Notes: generated by a model from the sequence alone, not told the origin. Shown: positions 20,516-32,554, numbered from the stretch's first letter. The stretch is DNA of 64,000 bases from Lepidostoma basale (GCA_022606425.2 JAHDVF020001378.1:101297-165296), one strand, 5' to 3'. Numbers and translations: made by a program.

Positions 20516-21089
20516 TGTAAAATTTCAACGCCATTATCTTTATTAAATGAATTTAAAATAAGAGAGTTATGCAAATATTCTAGGTATATTGCTGAAAGCG
20601 TGTTTAACATAAACAAGTTGATCGTTCAGACCGGAAAATGTTGTATAAGTTCAAGGAATAAAATAGCTTTTGCATAATATTGCATGATAAAATATTTTGT
20701 AATTTTGTTTCATATAACAGATGAAAACACAATGTATGGCATGGCATGCACTCTACCTCATGGGCCCCTGCTTTTATAATATTATGGATATTGGTCAAGG
20801 TCTAAACATGATTTATGGTTTTAAATAACGCCAACAATTCTTGTATTCAAATCAAGTACGAGAGAATTTCTACCAAAACATCGTATCGATTTACTTATGA
20901 AGCATACCGAAGTAAATTATTAAACAATAAAATTCATTAACAAGTTATTACAAATAATGAAAATAATTAACAATTTTTATTTCTTTGTAAACTATGCTTT
21001 ATTATTTTTTTATTTTTTATATTTAAAATAAAATAGAAATAAAAACACTGCACTTTATTTTTCACCACTATGCGGTTATTTTAATTGCC

Positions 21090-21121
21090 GACTAGTTTCG
21101 CTTGTACCAAAGCTTCCTCAG
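21090..21121 (-). ncRNA. Hammerhead ribozyme motif, complete core
   Basis: Minus strand: CTGAGGA (N7 = G), one A, stem II GCTTTG/CAAGC type, GAAA, stem III ACTAGT, C17 at 21090, with a 3-bp stem I (GCT/GGC, one wobble). All invariant core bases are present. Confidence 0.73.
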
Positions 21122-21149
21122 AGCTTCGCAATAACGTTATAACGAAGCC

Positions 21150-21181
21150 CAGAGGAAGCTTGGGTACAAGCGAAAATAGTC
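21150..21181 (+). ncRNA. Hammerhead-like motif, right arm
   Basis: CAGAGGA (U4 changed to A), A, stem II GCTTG/CAAGC, GAAA, AATAGT, C21181. Two differences from the left arm, so reduced or no activity is expected. Confidence 0.55.
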
Positions 21182-21345
21182 GGCAATTAAATTAACCGCA
21201 GAGTGGTGAAAAACAAAGTGCAGTGTTTTTATTTCTATTTTATTTTAAATATAAATTATAATAAAAAATTTAAATGTCTTACCACAAAGTGAATGCTTCA
21301 TACGAAAATTTAATGCGTTATTATTTTTTTAATTAAATTAACTGG

Positions 21346-21380
21346 AGCATGTTTCGGACAAAGAAGCCCTTCATAATTCC
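21346..21380 (-). repeat. Degenerate hammerhead-like motif, GGAC family
   Basis: GCATGTTTCGGACAAAGAAG followed by CCCTTCATAA keeps the family layout, but the core has lost C3 and G5. Confidence 0.45.
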
Positions 21381-21469
21381 TTCATCATCCCCTTAAATCT
21401 TGCGATCTGTTAATGCAGGATATCAACTTTCTTCTTGTAATGAAGATGACCAGCCTTCTCTCCATCTCT

Positions 21470-21560
21470 TTGGTGGTCGTCCATCAATGTGGCGGTCCAT
21501 TACTTCTGCCTACCACTTCGGGGAGACAGCATGATGGTTAGTTTGTAAGTCAGTTAGTAA
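21470..21560 (+). mobile_element. LINE A / element B 3' terminus
   Basis: TTCTGCCTACCACTTCGGGG then GCATGATGGTTAGT and degenerate TTAG units. Too short to tell LINE A from element B. Confidence 0.65.
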
Positions 21561-21894
21561 CTTGTAGGGTTAAAAAATTAACAAATAATAATGAAGTTAG
21601 CAAAAATGACTTTTACGCATGAGATGTTACGAGATGTTTTACGCATGAGTTAATGATGTGTTTGTAAGTGATTCTATCGCGAGTACTTTTGCCCCGAATA
21701 CCACAATCAGCGTAGCACCAAACTCAGCATAATGCTAAGTTTATTCTGCTTGCATTAGTTTTCAAGATTATATATTTTATTAATTCTATACTCACCATTA
21801 CTATGTGTTGCGGATTCATAATTTAACAATATTTTTTACATAGTAAAACAACATTGAAAGTTCATTGAAAATAATGTAGATAATAATTTAAAAC

Positions 21895-22050
21895 TTGTAA
21901 CACCTAATGATGTCAAAAGGTGATGTCGATAGGTGGACTAAACAGCTGTCGCGTAAATTAAAATACAATTGTGATACATAAAAAAAGTGATTTAATTTAA
22001 CAGTTAAAAATGTTAAGGTATCATAGTGTTTCGGCCAAAATAATGGACTA
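21895..22050 (+). mobile_element. Right half of the ACAGCTGT foldback family
   Basis: Decayed core (CTAATGA at 21904-21910, ACTAAAC for GAAAC), then CAGCTGTCGCGTAAATT and the family terminus TTTCGGCCAAAATAATGGAC ending at 22050. A shorter terminus fragment is at 23155-23195. Confidence 0.65.
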
Positions 22051-22084
22051 TTTAGATTATAATTAAAGATTCATTTAAAGTATA

Positions 22085-22609
22085 TGTACGGGACAGATTG
22101 CTCCCCCCGTACCATTAATATTTATTTTGGACGCTGACTGCTGCTCGTCTCCGATGTGGTGTGGATGGTAAAACGGAGAATACGGCGTGATGATGATTGT
22201 GTAATAAAACAAAGTTTTATTATAAGCGGCAATCGGTGCAGGGTAGAAGCGAAGAGAAGTGTGCAGTAGCTCGAATACTGGTTTTCACGTAGTTAAGAGC
22301 GCCAAGCCTCTTTACGCGCAGCGTGTCTACGCGTGTCAGAATTTGAAGGAAGAGTGAGGGCCGAGTCCTTACAAGACCCGCTTATATAGCCTCCGCAAAA
22401 CTAGCGATAACGGTTATTAACGTATTTTTTAGCTTCGGAGAATTTCAGTCGCAGCTGCTGTGTTACTACGGCGTCTATGATTGGCTGTTAAAAACGCGCG
22501 AGCAACCGCAAATAAATTCCGAGAATAATCTCGATTGAGCTACTGCAAATCTCGTTCCCATGCGCTTTCATGCGACTACCGACTGCCTTATTTATTTTAA
22601 CAAAACATA
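22085..22609 (-). mobile_element. Possible solo LTR
   Basis: A GC-richer island bounded by TG...CA. On the minus strand it has CTATATAAGCGG (TATA-like, near 22387), and about 180 nt downstream an AATAAA-type signal, then about 110 nt to the end. That order fits U3-R-U5. No duplication at the ends and no second LTR were found, so a host promoter is an alternative. Confidence 0.35.
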
Positions 22610-23390
22610 AACAAATTAAACTTAAATTAACACAAAATAACAAACATTAATTTAATAATAAATTAGCATAGTTAAAAATAATAAAAAAATAATAATATAA
22701 TAAAAAATTAATAAAATTAAAAACTACTCGCATACGTCCGATACAGTATATATTTAATTTAGTTTAAATCAACTTGATTTCAATCATTTTACCGCTTACT
22801 CTTGCAGTAGACAACAAGAGCTGTTTAAATTTTTCTACTATTTCCTAAAAATATTCTACATAAAAAAATATTGTAAACTTAGATTTCTGAAAGAAGTCTT
22901 ACGTCAACGATCCATATCCCTGCCATACTCTCGTGATAACCAAAAGATGACATCGAAACTGGTCGAAATCTTTAACTTAAGTGGAATTAAACTAAATATG
23001 TATAATATGTGAATATTTTACTATTATTTTCAATGAACTTATTTTTTTTTTTTTCATTATATTAATATGTTTTAATATAAGATAAACTTAAGGCGTTAAC
23101 AATATGGTTATATCGTTCTCCCAATTATGAAGTGTTATAAATATTAACAGTAATAATGTTAAAGTATCATAGTGTAACGGCCAAAAAATGGACTACTTAA
23201 ATACGTATTGCTTAAAACTAGATTATTTATAACTAGGGAGAGTAAGGGGGATCCTATTGACTCTTCGAGCAGTGCATGGCCATCACCATGATGATGTTAA
23301 TGCTACGCTGGAGGATTGGTCTGATCCCAAGTACCTATCCACACCTCCTCGACTTTGGTCTCCCCTGAAAACTATGCGAAGTGTTAAAGA
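22610..23390. other. No gene recognised
   Basis: AT-rich. It holds a short terminus of the ACAGCTGT foldback family at 23155-23195 and a decayed GAAACTGGTC motif near 22948. Confidence 0.4.
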
Positions 23391-23560
23391 TCGAGTAATT
23401 AACCTCGGTGTAAAATATTGATTCATAGGCCAACGACGTTGTAATGCCAAACACCCCCCGTATGACATGTCATACGTGAAGAAATATGGTGGAGGCCCTA
23501 TCCAGCAGTGGACGACAACGGAAAAATTTATATAAACTACACTAAAAAGGCCAGGCATTT
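23390..23560 (-). repeat. LINE 3'-end remnant
   Basis: The minus strand shares blocks with the 3' part of the LINE at 48440-48780 (TGACATGTCATACG region, GTAATGCC). It contains a 91-codon open frame that is not convincing as a gene. Confidence 0.4.
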
Positions 23561-24099
23561 TTTTTTCTTATAATTTTATGTTTTTTAACAAATTAGGTGT
23601 ACGTGTTAGCAAGTGCTTGAGTATGAGTTTACCTACCACAGAAAAATGTGGTAGGTAAAATTAGGGTGCCGAATATAGGTCTTGTAAATGTTTTAATTTT
23701 TCACGATTTCTTACCACAAAAATTATTTATTATTCCATAATATCCCCGAAGCTCAGTTTCTGTTCCAGATCTGTCACACCAGCCGTTGGTTTTTGTCGTT
23801 CTTTAAATATCCGTTTGAGAAATATTTTCCTGCTATCTGTTACCGTCAAGTTTTTCTCAAAAGATAACGACTTCCAGCCACCCCCGCCACCGCACCCTTC
23901 CCCAGCAAATCTGCTTCCACTCGCTTAACCGCCCTGTTATACATAGCTTCTTTAGCCCGGGTAAAAAATTACAGTTTTGTTAACTTAAAAAACTAAGTAA
24001 GAATTAAGTTTACAGCGGATAGTGAGCTTAATGCAATTATTATACAGAAAAAAACGGTTGAATATTAAATAATTAATCAGAATGAAAACAATGAAAACA

Positions 24100-24310
24100 A
24101 AAAAACTTGATACACATTTTGTTTATTATCGTGTATTTAGTGTGCTTCTACTCGTGTTTTTGGTTCGACCGGTTTCGGCAGCTTGCTGCCATCTTTTGGC
24201 ATCAAGCTGCCGAAACCGTTTGAACATAAACACAAGTAGAATCACATTAAATACATGATAATAAATAAATTTTGTATCAAAATTTTATTGTTTTCATTAT
24301 TTAAAATTAA
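24100..24310. mobile_element. Foldback element, ACCGGT / GGCAGC stem family
   Basis: Arms GTGTATTTAGTGTGCTTCTA... and the inverse ...AGAATCACATTAAATACA. The left motif (24167-24198, minus) has a perfect stem GGCAGC-TT-GCTGCC, GAAAC, ACCGGT and C17. Its core CAAAAGA differs from CTGANGA at two conserved positions. The right motif is partly deleted. Relatives: 32555, 32750, 40340. Confidence 0.68.
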
Positions 24311-24337
24311 TTTCTACCAAGAAATTACAATTAAAAA

Positions 24338-24532
24338 CATTAATTATCAGAATGAAAACGTATACTTTCTAGAAATGTTGTTGTAATTTATAGGAATAAC
24401 GTATTTCTCCTTTGTAAGGCATTATTATCAAATGATTTTGATAATGCTTTCATAATGTACATGTAATGGCATTCCCAAAAAAATATGATAAAACTTCTAG
24501 AAAACAGACGTTTTCTTTTGTTTTAATTACAT
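24338..24532. mobile_element. Foldback element, ACATGT / GATAAT family
   Basis: Ends AATGAAAACGTATACTTTCT and AGAAAACAGACGTTTTCTT. The centre has mirrored GATAATGC-type blocks but the GAAAC parts are degraded. Confidence 0.55.
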
Positions 24533-25079
24533 TATACGGAGTTTTACTCATTGTCAATGAATCTATAAAAATTAAAAAAATATTAATAAATACAATATTT
24601 GATTTAGAACACTGTTATAATTTCATATATTAACATATTCATTTTATATCTATAACATTTTCGCGTCAGGTGTTTCATAAACCAATGTTTATATTTGAAT
24701 AAATAAAAATGCACTTAGTATTTAACAATGTTATAACCAAAACATATCTTTTTTAATAAAATGTTGTAATACTAAGTGTAATTACATTAATTTAAATATG
24801 CATCCACAACACAAAATGAAGGCGAATATAGGAAATAAACCTATGTTTCCACTTACAGACTACAATTTTTTTGTATATTTATTGTTTCTTAAACATTTTT
24901 TTTATTTTACAAACATACAATATTTTATTGTATTTCCATGTGTTGATTGCTCATTGTGGTGTAAAACTCCATATTAAATAGTGGTTTCTTGAAGTTTTAT
25001 TATATTTGATAGGAATGACATGATTCGCCTGCCAAATACGAGTAGATAGCACTATTTAATAGTATAAAAAATGTGTGAA

Positions 25080-25552
25080 CATCATAGGTTATGTATAGAA
25101 GTGAAGCATGGAACTGGCAAAAGTAGGATGAAAGTAGAATAAATGCAGTAGAAATGAGATCTCTAAGACAAATGTGTAGCAAATCTGTATATGATAGATC
25201 AAGAAGTGAATGTGTTGCGAATGAAAGTGTTATAAACAAAATAAGGAAAGTGTTATTAAGATGGCTTGGACGCATGGAAAGAATGAGTGAAGACAGAATG
25301 GTAAAGAAGGTATATGTAAACGGCGTGAACGGAGCTAGAAATAGAGGAAGGCCGAGGAAAACGTGGCACAATCAAATCAATCTAATATTGAATGTCGATC
25401 ACGTGAGGAGTCGGAGAAATCGACGTGCGTGCATGAAGATGTATAAATGTAGAGGAAGTGAGAGAAGCATGTCAGGACACAACAGTGTGGCGTTCAATTA
25501 TTTCTGCCTACCCCTCCGGGGAGAAGGCGTGATGATAAGTTAGTTAGTTAGT
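25080..25552 (+). mobile_element. LINE family A, 5'-truncated
   Basis: Plus-strand copy. The ORF (25154-25543, 129 codons) includes VINKIRKVLLRWLGRMERMS and NRGRPRKTWHNQINLILNV, then stops at the family TGA. The tail is AAGTTAGTTAGTTAGT. Close to the 51172 copy but with small deletions. Confidence 0.85.
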
Positions 25553-26130
25553 GAACATCATAAAGTAAGTTTATTAAAAATAATATCACTCACCTTCCAT
25601 TTCACCTCCATTTAATAGAAAATAAATTTGAGGTATCCACACCGCTCGGCTCACGCGAAATTTCACGTATTATACTTCCTGTGTTCTACGAATGGATAGG
25701 TACATTAATCTTACGCGCTTTGATCATACACCCGTGTCAAATGTGTCAAGTGAACCATAGATTATGAAGATCTATTAACCGCATATTAGGTACAGCCTCT
25801 TCTATGTCTCTGAATTTACAATTTTCGTGACAAATTTACTAGTTATTACCTCAGAACATGTATGAAAATGTATGTACTAGAAACCTAAACAAACTGTGTT
25901 TTATAAGTGATAAAACCGTCCCTCCAAAGGGTTTTTTGCTAATTTCAATCCAATAGATTAGTTTGCAGCAAAGTATAACATTTTTGCTAGTTCTTGGGAT
26001 GCCACTTGGGCCTTTATTGTGATAGTTTCCCGTTACCTTCCACATTTGTATACATCAGGTTGTTTGAACCCAGTTATTGATACAATGTTAAAGGTATTGA
26101 TCCTCATGACATGTCATAGGTAGCATCTTC
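25553..26130. other. No feature recognised
   Basis: Unique-looking sequence. A short S1-like piece near 26098-26127 (CATGACATGTCATAGGTA) is the only hint of a repeat. Confidence 0.4.
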
Positions 26131-26132
26131 TT

Positions 26133-26310
26133 CTTTCCGTGTCCCGTCAGGTTTCCCCAACGTTGACTTTCACCCTTGAGTAGGCCTCCCCGTCCTGGGC
26201 AGCTCGGAACAGCTCCCCACGGTCCTCAGCCCCGTCCACTCTCGGATGTTCCTCAGCCAGGAAACCCGCCTTCTCCCAACACCTCGTCGACCCTCAATCT
26301 TACCCTCCAA
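26133..26310. repeat. Dispersed repeat fragment
   Basis: TTCCGTGTCCCGTCAGGTTT and CGTTGACTTTCACCCTTGAG recur with changes at 57165-57215. GC-rich with no domain seen; probably a LINE 3' region. Confidence 0.4.
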
Positions 26311-26345
26311 GATCAGATGTATCTCATCTCATCTGATATCGCTAT

Positions 26346-26472
26346 TTTATTAACACGTAAATTCTACACCAGACCAAAGACAGTGCGACAATCATAATGT
26401 TATTGCCGAGAATCAAACCCAGGACCTTTTGGTGTTTCAGTCATAGATCTTGTCACTCTGCTACGAAAACCA
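26346..26472 (-). mobile_element. SINE S1, minus, 5' half
   Basis: Reverse of the S1 head and body, with a mutated B box (GAATCAAACCC) and TCTGCTACGAA where the A box lies. It abuts a LINE A copy. Confidence 0.65.
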
Positions 26473-26945
26473 TAAGGGATAGGCAGAAAAAATTAACCAC
26501 CACAATGCTCATTTCTGGCATACTTCTCTCGATTCCTCAGCATACATTCATCGTGTCATGTACGCACCTCGATTTCTCCGACTCCTAACGCTGCCGACAT
26601 TTAATATTTGATTGATTTGATCCTGCCTTGTTTTCCTTGGCCTCCTTATTTTTCTATCCCCGTTTTCGTATTCATTCTTTACTATTCTGATTTCATTCAT
26701 TCTTTCCACGTGTCCATCCTAATAATCCTTTCATTATTTTGTTCTTAACACATTCATTCGCACTGCATTCACATCTTATATTTGCATTCGATACTATACG
26801 AGTTCTATATACTATATCAGTTCTATATACAATAGATACTATACGAATACTATATCAGTTCTGCTCCATGTATACTTACTACTTTTATCCTTCTTTTGCC
26901 AGTTCAATGCTTTACTTCCAAACATACATTTTTTATTTAACTTTT
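26473..26945 (-). mobile_element. LINE family A, decayed
   Basis: Minus-strand 3' region of family A, several stops and indels. The CTTTTGCCAGTTCAATGC block matches the W-Q-K codon region of the intact copies. Confidence 0.65.
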
Positions 26946-27559
26946 GTTTATTGAATAAATTTGAAACACTGAATTCAAATGAACTTTCAAATCTGTATAC
27001 ATATATCAATATAAGAAGTCTAGGCACGATTTAAGTAATACGTGTATAGTTTTATGTATATATACAGCCCTCTTAGATCTTCATGAGAAAAACAACTTTA
27101 CAAAATTGATCCACCGGCAAAAAAAGTATTCCGAAAGCGGAATATTTGTTGAAGTTCGCATACACTCAGATGAAGATTTGAGAGTAAGGAAATCTGAGGT
27201 ATCTGTTAGCTTTGAATCGAATCCTTAATGTCTCTCAAATAGCAAGATTGAAATGGATATAATATTGCTTCGATAAGCAATTTACGATGGGATTTGCGAA
27301 GCACTGTAATGAAATATTTGTATAGAGATGAAAACGTTGCAATAATTCCACTCTATACGTAATTTTTTTTTTACAAAATATTCTAATCTTTCAATATGAT
27401 GTTTTTTTTATAGTAGATTAACTATAAATACATTAGTTGTTTTTACCTTTTATGTTAAAAATGTTGTTATTAAGAAAATCAAATGATATTACCGAAATCG
27501 CTTGATGGAAGTTAATTTTAATAATTAAATTAAAGCAGTTTTCTAAGAAGTTTTCTTCC

Positions 27560-27640
27560 ACTACAACTTCCATTTTTATTTTTATTAAGTTAGTAACCGG
27601 TTTAACCAGGCTCGTTGGCATCGATAAACTGATATATGTT
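27560..27640 (-). repeat. Degenerate ACCGGT-family half-element
   Basis: ACCGGTTTAACCAGGCTCGT then TGGCATCGATAAACTG. The GAAAC position is mutated. Confidence 0.45.
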
Positions 27641-28149
27641 GTGTTAAAAGTGTATATACTCGTATTTGTAGTTAGAACAGTTAACATATATAACTAAATA
27701 AACTTATTGAACGTTAAGGCATTAATCAAGTCTAATGCAATACCTATAGATATAGATATAATGCATATACCTATAGATATAATGCAATACCTTAAGATGA
27801 TATTTCGTTAGATAACCATTGGCATAGATTCTTATGCGATACTTAATAATTATTTTTTGTACTAACAGAGCTCAATAAAATCTTCTTCGAAATTTGATTA
27901 CAATAAAGGTCAAAGAACATGTAATTTTTGACGGAAAATTCTCTCAAAGTGATAATAAATTCGGGGAGAAGAGGAGAAGAAACACATTCAAAGAAACGAA
28001 AGAATATTGCTCTCGTAAGTTATTGTCGGAGGAGCCATTGTGATCATATTTCAATTTATTTATTGGAAGAGATAGAATTTTTTTTATCTTCCATAAAATC
28101 TGTACATCAAAGGTAAAGCGTGATAACTCAAGTTTTAATTAATGATACA

Positions 28150-28400
28150 ATACTACAATCTAACCATCACTCCGTTTCCACGGGGTAGTCAGAGGATAGA
28201 CCGCCATACTGCTCTGTCCAGACATACTACTCTAACATCCTCTTCATTCATATATCGTAACCTAACTATCGTCGATTTTTACAACTTCGAATGTGGTTTT
28301 TAGTATTTGATTAAATTGATCATGCCATGCTTTCCTTGGTATTCCACGGCTTCTCTTTACACTTCTTGTACACAATATTTTAACATACTATTTCTGATAA
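28150..28400 (-). mobile_element. LINE family A, 3'-end fragment
   Basis: Minus-strand end with CTAACCATCACTCCGTTTCC followed by the GTAGTCAGAGG block. Truncated at about 28400. Confidence 0.65.
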
Positions 28401-28671
28401 ATTTTATTTAATCCTTTATTTTGTTTCTATATTTTAAATAAAATGCTTGTATTGAATCAAATCAATTTTAAATTAATTTCAATTACAGTTTTTTGAGCAA
28501 CAACATTGTTCGTTACAATTAAAATATTTTTGAAATTGAATTATTTATTTAAATGAGAATTGAAAAAAAGAATAAACGTGTTAAATTAAACATTGCATAA
28601 ATATTTTCTAGTAAGATAAAAATGAACGTTTTTTTTAAAACTCTAATAAAAAATAATTTTCATCAATAATA

Positions 28672-28765
28672 ATTAAATAAAACGATGTTTTTTTTAACTA
28701 CTTCCACTTTTGTCTTTATTTTGACAGCGACCGGTTTCACCAGGCTCACTGGCATCGACAAACTT
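28672..28765 (-). repeat. Half foldback element, ACCGGT family
   Basis: The motif at 28729-28761 (minus) has core TTGTCGA, one T, stem GCCAG/CTGGT, GAAAC, ACCGGT and C. It keeps G5, G8, A9 but not C3 or A6. Confidence 0.55.
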
Positions 28766-28864
28766 CAGTTAAATTTCTCTTTTATTTATTTAAATAAACA
28801 CATTTTTGTTCCAATTCCATTATATTTTACAAAAAATCCTAAATTAAAATAAACTGTAATTGTG

Positions 28865-29310
28865 GCTTACTGAATTTTACTCTCTGACTCGTGAAATACA
28901 TCTTTCGTCAATTCACTTGTCTTTTTCGCACATAAGTATGAGTGTTAAACGTTTTAGGGGGTCGCCTCACTTAGGGTAGGTTTTTGCGATTGATTCGAGG
29001 GATGAAGTGTATTTTATATACGTTGAAATAACCGCGAGTTGGTTTGATGGAAATCGAGCTAAACCAACTCTCATACATCACACTATTCTTGACAAGAAAT
29101 TCGCTTTATTGCTTTTGTGAAGCGATAAAATTTCCTTGGTTTGAAATACTACTCGTACAATGAAAAATGTTGATTTTACGACTTACAATTAAAATGTTGT
29201 TAGGATCAACGAAATACCGGACTTGTGAACTTTTTATTGTGAACGCGATTTTTTATATTCGATTTTTTATATCTGTACACGCTGACTTAAATACGACAAG
29301 ATTTTTTTAT
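28865..29310. other. No gene recognised; one hairpin
   Basis: GAGTTGGTTT (29036-29045) is inverted at 29061-29070, a 10-bp stem. Otherwise unremarkable. Confidence 0.4.
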
Positions 29311-29314
29311 TTAT

Positions 29315-29595
29315 TTATATCTATAAGTTGATGCAGGCAGATGAGGTGGTACGGGCATATAAAACGGAGACCACCAGACCACACAGTAAATAGAGCTTGA
29401 TCTATGAATCTTCCTCGTCAACCACCCAGAGAAACACCTAGGAACACGTGGATGATTCAGTGCAATAGCGTCTTACAGAGAAATGGCTTGAGTGAAGGCC
29501 ATACTCAGAAACGTGAGAGGTACAACTTGAGATCGAGAAGAGCCGACCCCTACAGCCAACACAGAAAATGAGTTGGCATAGCGCCAGAAAGAAGA
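29315..29595 (+). pseudogene. LINE C-terminal remnant
   Basis: Plus-strand reading has MRWYGHIKRRPPDHTVNRAL, then PRQPPRETPRNTW, typical of the end of RTE-like LINE ORFs. No RT core. It ends with a short AGAAAGAAGAAG run. Confidence 0.6.
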
Positions 29596-29701
29596 AGTTT
29601 CATTTTTAGTTTATTTTTTTGACATGTATCAAAAATATAATGACATAGGTAGCAAGATACAAAATTGTTTAAAAAAATTCTAATGGTTAAAAATGGTATT
29701 C

Positions 29702-29797
29702 TTATTCTTCTTTCAACAGATCTGACGATCTGTGGCACAGAAATTACGTGTCCTGGGATGATCAGGTCCAGCTGTCCCTCCATCTTTCAGGTGGGGG
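29702..29797 (-). mobile_element. LINE family C 3'-end fragment
   Basis: Reverse of the family C terminus: ACAGATCTGACGATCTGTGG, CAGCTGTCCCTCCATCTTTC. Identical layout to 42118-42215. Confidence 0.65.
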
Positions 29798-30335
29798 TAT
29801 AAATTGTGTTTAAATTTTTAAAAATCTGAAATCCACCATGTTAATACCATACGTTTTTTAAAAATTAAAGATCGGTATTTTTAACGTTTTTAAATCATAG
29901 GTTTAAAGTTGTTTACCCTATAACTAAATTTGGTGATTATGAGAACAAAGTTAAGGCGAACATAAAAATGTTTTTGCACAATTTTGGAAACAGTTATCTA
30001 TGTAAAACTATGAAACCATACAGATAGCCTCACCTCGCTTGATGCTAAGAGCTATGCTGCTAGGTATTTGACATATCCGAGCGAACCAACGATATTATCG
30101 CCACACTGCACGCTTCGCACCACCTGACTTCATAGTATAACCTAGCTAAGCACTAAGCTTAGCACTTCGGCCTCAAAAGTCAACATCGCAAACACCCTTG
30201 TGTCAAGCAATCGTTATATAATTTGTCTACAAATTCAAAAAGTATGCTTCCATTGTTATAAATTTGAAATGCCTAGATTCGAAGGTTTTTCACATTTTGC
30301 ACAAATAAAATAATTAAATAAAATTGAAAAAGCCC
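29798..30335. other. No feature recognised
   Basis: No repeat boundary, ORF or RNA motif was recognised. Confidence 0.35.
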
Positions 30336-30339
30336 GGAC

Positions 30340-31440
30340 ATAAAGATCAGCAGTAAAATAAGGATCTATTTGTGTGCGGCCTATCATGAAATATGGGATA
30401 GAAAGCAAGACGGACACCATAATTACAAATACGCGCTCAGAGGGTCAGAAATGAATACACTCAGGAATATATGAGAAGCTCTACAAATTCCACATCACAT
30501 CTAAAAAATATAAAAAGACGATTTCTTCTAGTAAAACAAAGTGCTTAACGATATCAAAAAAGCCGCTCAAATGTAAATTGATCATCGATAACACACCTAT
30601 TGAGCAAGTCATGTAAATTGATCATAATTAACACGCCTATTGAACTTACCTAGGCGTAGAGATCGGTAGCTACAGTGACCTATATGATGAAGTGCGACCA
30701 CAAACCAACAAAGCGACAGCCGTGGCTTGCTGCTTGCGCGACACAATATGGAGGAACAAATACATGCTAACCGAAAGTATAGTCAAGATATACAAGGCAT
30801 GCGCTCACCTCATCATGACGTATGGAATAGAGGTCAGAGCCGATACCCATAGAACTAAGAATCTTCTTAGTGTAGCAGAAATGCGAACCCTACGCTCCAT
30901 CACAGGCAAAACCCTCAGAGATCGGATCAGAAATGAAACGATAAGGTCTGTCTGTGGTATTGAGGGCATAGTGAGATGGAGAAGAGGCAGAAGGTTTTGG
31001 CGCTTTTGGAGAGACCCCGTGGACCGCATGGGGAATACAAGAATTGCAAAAAGTGTTAAAGATGAAAACCCAAGCAGCACTAGACAAGGAAGGCTGTCAA
31101 AAAGATGGAGAGATGGCAGGACATCATTATCCCAGGACAGCCCTTCGTCACAAACAGGTCAAACGACCTTAACTAAGAGGAAAAATAAGAAGAAGAGAGA
31201 CTGTATCTGGCAAGACACTGACCGAACACGAAATGAAAGAATAAGGGTATTATGCAAAGTCGAGGATGTCGTTAGATGGGGAAGACAAAATAAATGGAAG
31301 AATGGTTCCATCCAGACTCACATACATTATGTTGAACGACCAACCTCAACGCAGATGACCCTCGAGTAGACCACCAAACAGATCAACCGACAGCTAGGAA
31401 TCAACCTCGCAGGAGGCAAATCCCTAATGATGCATAAAAA
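30340..31440 (+). pseudogene. LINE family C, rearranged partial copies
   Basis: At least three pieces of the same ORF end. 30340-30475 is one decayed block. 30570-31180 runs from the TPIEQVM block through YLGVEI-like and TIWRNKYM to SITGKTLRDRIRNETIR and a final RW.DG. 31195-31370 repeats part of it. The main open frame (30692-31369) lies downstream of the YADD box, so no polymerase activity is encoded. Confidence 0.7.
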
Positions 31441-31444
31441 GAAA

Positions 31445-32205
31445 AAAAGTTAGAAAAATAAAGTGCTATCAACTTAAAATAATCATAGATAAATAGATTG
31501 ATGATGGTTATTACTATTGTTACTAGGAAAAACTACATATTAAGCTTAGTGGGCAGGTTATCAAATGATGTTAACACACATAACATTACCGAGTTAAACT
31601 TTGTAGTATTATATAGATCAGTACTAAGAACCAAACTCATCTGCATCAATTCGGAATCAGTAGCAAAGCCGAACAAACAGATGTTCATATTTCTTCATCC
31701 GGCAAAATGTATTCAAAATGGTGGAGTGTCCTTTATGGAAACGAGTTGTAAAAGGGATTTTTTCGGCACGGAAAATACTCTCAAAAGGATACGTCAAAAA
31801 CAAAGAATACGATTTTATGATAAGTGAACATAAAAAGAGGAAATCTCTCCCCTGAATTATTGATATTTTTTGCCGCCGCGTATAAATGTGAAAATAATAC
31901 ATTCGAAATGTATGTAGAATATGACTTAATGGCCTTTTAATGTTTGAGAGATAGTACACTGCCGCTCGAATTTTTTCCGCAATTTTTATACAAATGTACA
32001 CGCATGTCTGTATTTTACACTTTGGTACTTAACACATTTCGCATCAAGGAAAATACAACGAATAACATCATATGTATATTAATTTTGTGCTATTTAACAT
32101 TTCATGTTAGAAGCTTACATAATTAATATTTTTAATTTAAATTGCTCCGTAGAAGTTCATTTTAAATAATGGAAACAAAAAATCTTTATACAAAATTTCG
32201 TTATT
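31445..32205. other. No confident feature
   Basis: Overlapping ORFs of 109 codons (31498-31827, +) and 114 codons (31657-32001, -) have no recognised domain. They overlap on opposite strands, so at most one can be real. Confidence 0.3.
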
Positions 32206-32210
32206 ATTAT

Positions 32211-32525
32211 ACGAGGTTTGTCCGTATAATAAGATTCCCTGTTTGCTACGGGCGCACAGATCGCTGTTACGTGCAATCCGGCAACACTGGATCGTAGCTT
32301 GGTCTTCCCCCTCCACATCCCCACCCACCCGAACTCGCTACGACGCTCAGTGTCGGTTTGGCAGCCGTAAAGAATGGAGCTCCCAATCGCATCGCCCGCG
32401 AGGTGTGAAGTACGCTCCGTGATTCGTTTTTTGTGCGCCAAAGGCCATTCGGCGACGGAAATTCATTCTCAACTGACAGAAGTGTATGGAGAAACGTGCA
32501 TGAGTATTCCAAAGGTGCGCTGCAT
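32211..32525 (+). mobile_element. Mariner-like transposon, 5' part
   Basis: Starts with TACGAGGTTTGTCCGTATAA (mariner-style terminus), then a leader and the transposase start. The element is cut off near 32525, where a foldback element begins. No 3' terminus was found in the window. Confidence 0.65.
32374..32523 (+). pseudogene. Mariner transposase N-terminal HTH
   Basis: Begins at an ATG and reads SVIRFLCAKGHSATEIHSQL, then YGETCMSIPKVR. This is the Mos1-type helix-turn-helix that binds transposon ends. About 50 codons remain of a usual length near 345. The later domains are lost. Confidence 0.7.
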
Positions 32526-32554
32526 TTTAATTATCAGGGCGATGTGGACATGTT

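Larger units (their letters stand above)
21035..21250. mobile_element. Foldback element, ACTAGT family, long clean arms
   Basis: Arms of about 75 bp (AAAAACACTGCACTTTATTT... / inverse ending AGTGCAGTGTTTTTATTTC) are near-perfect. The centre is about 21135. Mirror motifs are at 21090-21121 (-) and 21150-21181 (+). Confidence 0.8.

Noticed and set aside
31498..32001. Overlapping 109- and 114-codon ORFs as genes
   Set aside because: Opposite strands over the same bases, no domains, no ATG context or splice support.
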